A stretch of 14,744 nt of DNA, from the NCBI GenBank assembly GCA_035309005.1, contig DATGFP010000139.1, positions 1-14,744 on the forward strand. Reading direction: 5' to 3'. Positions 13,304 through 14,744 of the stretch are shown here, in pieces; the first letter of the stretch is position 1; each line of letters begins with the position of its first letter. The position numbers and the translations under genes are program-made. Origin of the DNA: DATARH01 sp035309005. GTDB lineage: Bacteria; Pseudomonadota; Alphaproteobacteria; ATCC43930; CGMCC-115725. The notes beneath the pieces were generated by a model. The model was not told the DNA's origin. It was given only the letters and a program-made list of their open reading frames with translations, and did no database searches.

Positions 13304-14431
13304 CTAGTTCCGGGCCGCGACGGTCCTTGGCAGCAGCACCCAGTACTGCCCGCCGGCATAGAAATCGGCGCCGCGCGCCGCTGCTCCAACGCCGCTGCCC
13401 CAGTAGAAATCGCCACGTAGCGGACCGTCGATGCCGTCGCCGGTGTCCTGGGCGACAACGAGCCGGTTGAGCGCGACCGGGCGATACTTGCCGCTCGCCG
13501 CGAGCCAGATCGGCGCGCCGAGCGGCAGAAAACGATGGTCGATCGCGAGGCTGCGCTCGGGGGTCAGCACCGCGCCCTCAAAACCCACCGGCCCATCGCC
13601 GTTGAGCCTGCGGAAGAAAACGTAAGACGGGTTCTTGCGGCGGATCGCGGCGGCCTTGTCGGGGTTGTCGCGCATCCAGGCGCGCACCGCCGCTTCGTTG
13701 AACTGAGCTGGCGGAATGGCCCCTGAATCCTTCAGCAGCTGATAGACGCTGACCACCGGGCGATTGTTGTTGGCGTCGTAGACAAGCCGCATCATGCCGC
13801 CATCGGCCAGATGAATGCGGCCCGAACCCTGGGTCTGCAGCACCAGCAGATCGTCCGGGCTTTGCAGCCAGACGACCTCGAGCCCCCTGCCCTGCGGCGC
13901 GCCGGTCTCGATCGCGGCGCGGTCGAGATACGGCTGACCGGCGAGATCGGCGGGCTTGCGGTAGACCGGCGTCTGGTACCGGCCCTGGGGGCGCAGCGAG
14001 CCGTCGAGCTCGACCTCCCAATAGCCGGTAAAGAGACCGTCGCTCGCGCCCTTTATGTCCTTGGCGCCGACCAGGGCCGGGACAAAATTCGCCTCGAAGA
14101 ATTGCCGCGCCGCCCCGTCGTCGCCCGGCGGCACCCGCGCCGCAGCCGCGCAGAGCGGCCGCCAATCCCGCAGCCGGCCGAAATCGCCGGTGCCGGTGGC
14201 GGCATCGAGCGGATAGTCGTCCGGGCCCGCCGCCATCCGCTGGCACGATTTGACAAAGGCCGGGATCGCCGCGGCGACCGCGTCGCCCGACCAGCCGGGA
14301 AGCTGCTGAAAGCCGACCCGGGTCAGACTGACGCGGGCCGGCGCGTTAAAGCTTCCGGTCTCGACCGATGCGCAGCCCGCCAGCAGGATGAAGGCCGCGA
14401 GCACGGCGATGAGTCTTTTTAAGCTCGGCAT
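13304..14431 (-). CDS. mltA: Membrane-bound lytic murein transglycosylase A (lipoprotein)
   Basis: A 375-residue peptidoglycan lyase that cleaves the MurNAc-GlcNAc bond, forming 1,6-anhydro-MurNAc. The N-terminus is a lipoprotein signal (MPSLKRLIAVLAAFILLAGC, lipobox LLAGC, lipidated C20), placing it at the outer membrane facing the periplasm. Family motifs are GLFTGYWEVELDGS (132-145), QTPVYRKPADL (153-163), LVLQTQGSGRIHLADG (196-211), NPSYVFFRR (267-275) and VVAQDTGDGIDGPLRGDFYWGSG (325-347). D329 in the last is the probable catalytic aspartate (D308 in E. coli MltA). The ATG at 14431 is chosen for the signal peptide; the longer reading from 14569 would hide it. No strong ribosome-binding site is seen. 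Confidence 0.92.
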   Translation of the reverse strand: MPSLKRLIAVLAAFILLAGCASVETGSFNAPARVSLTRVGFQQLPGWSGDAVAAAIPAFVKSCQRMAAGPDDYPLDAATGTGDFGRLRDWRPLCAAAARVPPGDDGAARQFFEANFVPALVGAKDIKGASDGLFTGYWEVELDGSLRPQGRYQTPVYRKPADLAGQPYLDRAAIETGAPQGRGLEVVWLQSPDDLLVLQTQGSGRIHLADGGMMRLVYDANNNRPVVSVYQLLKDSGAIPPAQFNEAAVRAWMRDNPDKAAAIRRKNPSYVFFRRLNGDGPVGFEGAVLTPERSLAIDHRFLPLGAPIWLAASGKYRPVALNRLVVAQDTGDGIDGPLRGDFYWGSGVGAAARGADFYAGGQYWVLLPRTVAARN

Positions 14432-14596
14432 CGCGGGGAACCGTCGAGGACGTGGCGATAGCGATAAGGCGCAACCGGTCGATCCTGCCGAAACTCTTGC
14501 GACAAAACGGCGGCGCCCGGTAGCGCTTCGTCTTGCGCGCGCGAACCGCGCCTGCGCAGAATTCCACACGACGCGCAGCGAGGAAACCCCCGTTCC

Positions 14597-14744
14597 ATGT
14601 CTCCGGCCCCGGAAACGACTGAGTACCTCCCATTGGGCCTGCCGCTTGAAGGCATCACCGTCATTGATTTCGGGCAGATCTTTCAGGGGCCCTACGCGAC
14701 CTTGCTGCTGGCGAAATCGGGCGCCAACGTCATCAAGATCGAGC
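14597..14744 (+). CDS. CaiB/BaiF family CoA-transferase, N-terminal part (cut by the window end)
   Basis: The first 49 codons of a second class III CoA-transferase. After a short lead (MSPAPETTEYLPLG), the family start LEGITVIDFGQIFQGPYAT is followed by LLLAKSGANVIKIE, equivalent to residues 6-38 of the first copy at 4453. It differs from that copy (FGQIFQGPYAT against LTSVVLGPVAT), so it is a paralogue rather than a duplication. It is divergent from mltA, with 165 bases between the two starts. The gene continues beyond the window; the catalytic aspartate region is not visible. Confidence 0.88.
   Translation, partial: MSPAPETTEYLPLGLPLEGITVIDFGQIFQGPYATLLLAKSGANVIKIE

Noticed and set aside
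10840..13458. 872-codon open frame on the minus strand
   Set aside because: It is antisense to the well-supported IlvD/Edd dehydratase and overlaps the transporter start; Arg/Ala/Asp-rich low-complexity composition with no family motifs, typical of a shadow frame in G+C-rich DNA.
14432..14596. N-terminal extension of mltA or a separate minus-strand gene (14346-14633)
   Set aside because: The extension would hide a textbook lipoprotein signal peptide, and the other frame overlaps both mltA and the divergent CoA-transferase without motifs.

Overview
The window is a G+C-rich stretch of chromosome, most likely from an alphaproteobacterium (Rhodospirillales/Hyphomicrobiales-like). The evidence is the codon bias toward G/C, the MltA lipoprotein, the XRE regulator of a type common in Alphaproteobacteria, the many acyl-CoA/organic-acid catabolic genes, and the palindromic repeats of the CGTCAT...CCCGCGCAAGCGGG type scattered between genes. 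No rRNA, tRNA, CRISPR array, phage gene or transposase was recognised.

Layout. (1) 37-4172: two minus-strand genes for the two consecutive steps of hydantoin breakdown, a D-hydantoinase/dihydropyrimidinase-type enzyme (2712-4172) and an N-carbamoyl-D-amino-acid amidohydrolase-type enzyme (37-972). Between them, about 1.7 kb holds plus-strand genes of a different character: a free-standing 93-residue colicin E3-type ribonuclease (1247-1528), a 91-residue partner that is probably its antidote (1531-1806), a perfect 32-bp inverted repeat of REP/REPIN type (1816-1900) and an A/T-richer HNH-nuclease gene (1969-2694). (2) 4173-8123: a CaiB/BaiF CoA-transferase, a small secreted Trp-rich protein on the other strand, a thiolase-fold protein without the usual cysteines paired with a DUF35 zinc-ribbon/OB-fold partner, and a 65-residue orphan. 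(3) 8152-13296: a second REPIN-like element abutting the ribosome-binding site of a class II aldolase/adducin-type gene, an XRE regulator, an SLC13-type transporter with two RCK_C (TrkA-C) domains, and an IlvD/Edd-family dehydratase. (4) 13304-14744: an MltA lytic transglycosylase lipoprotein and the first 49 codons of a second CaiB/BaiF CoA-transferase that runs off the window.

How it fits together. Most of the window is peripheral catabolism: D-amino acid release from hydantoins, CoA activation and carbon-carbon cleavage of acyl-CoA, and uptake and dehydration of organic or sugar acids. Four CGTCAT-type palindromes and two GTAGG-type palindromes sit only in the gaps between genes.

The most unusual item is the toxin pair at 1247-1806. 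The nuclease keeps the D-x-x-H-x-x-x-E and C-terminal Arg residues known to be catalytic in colicin E3, but has no receptor, translocation or secretion domain. It is followed after 2 bases by a gene that does not resemble the E3 immunity protein as I remember it. This looks like an intracellular toxin-antidote module built on a 16S-rRNA-cleaving bacteriocin domain.
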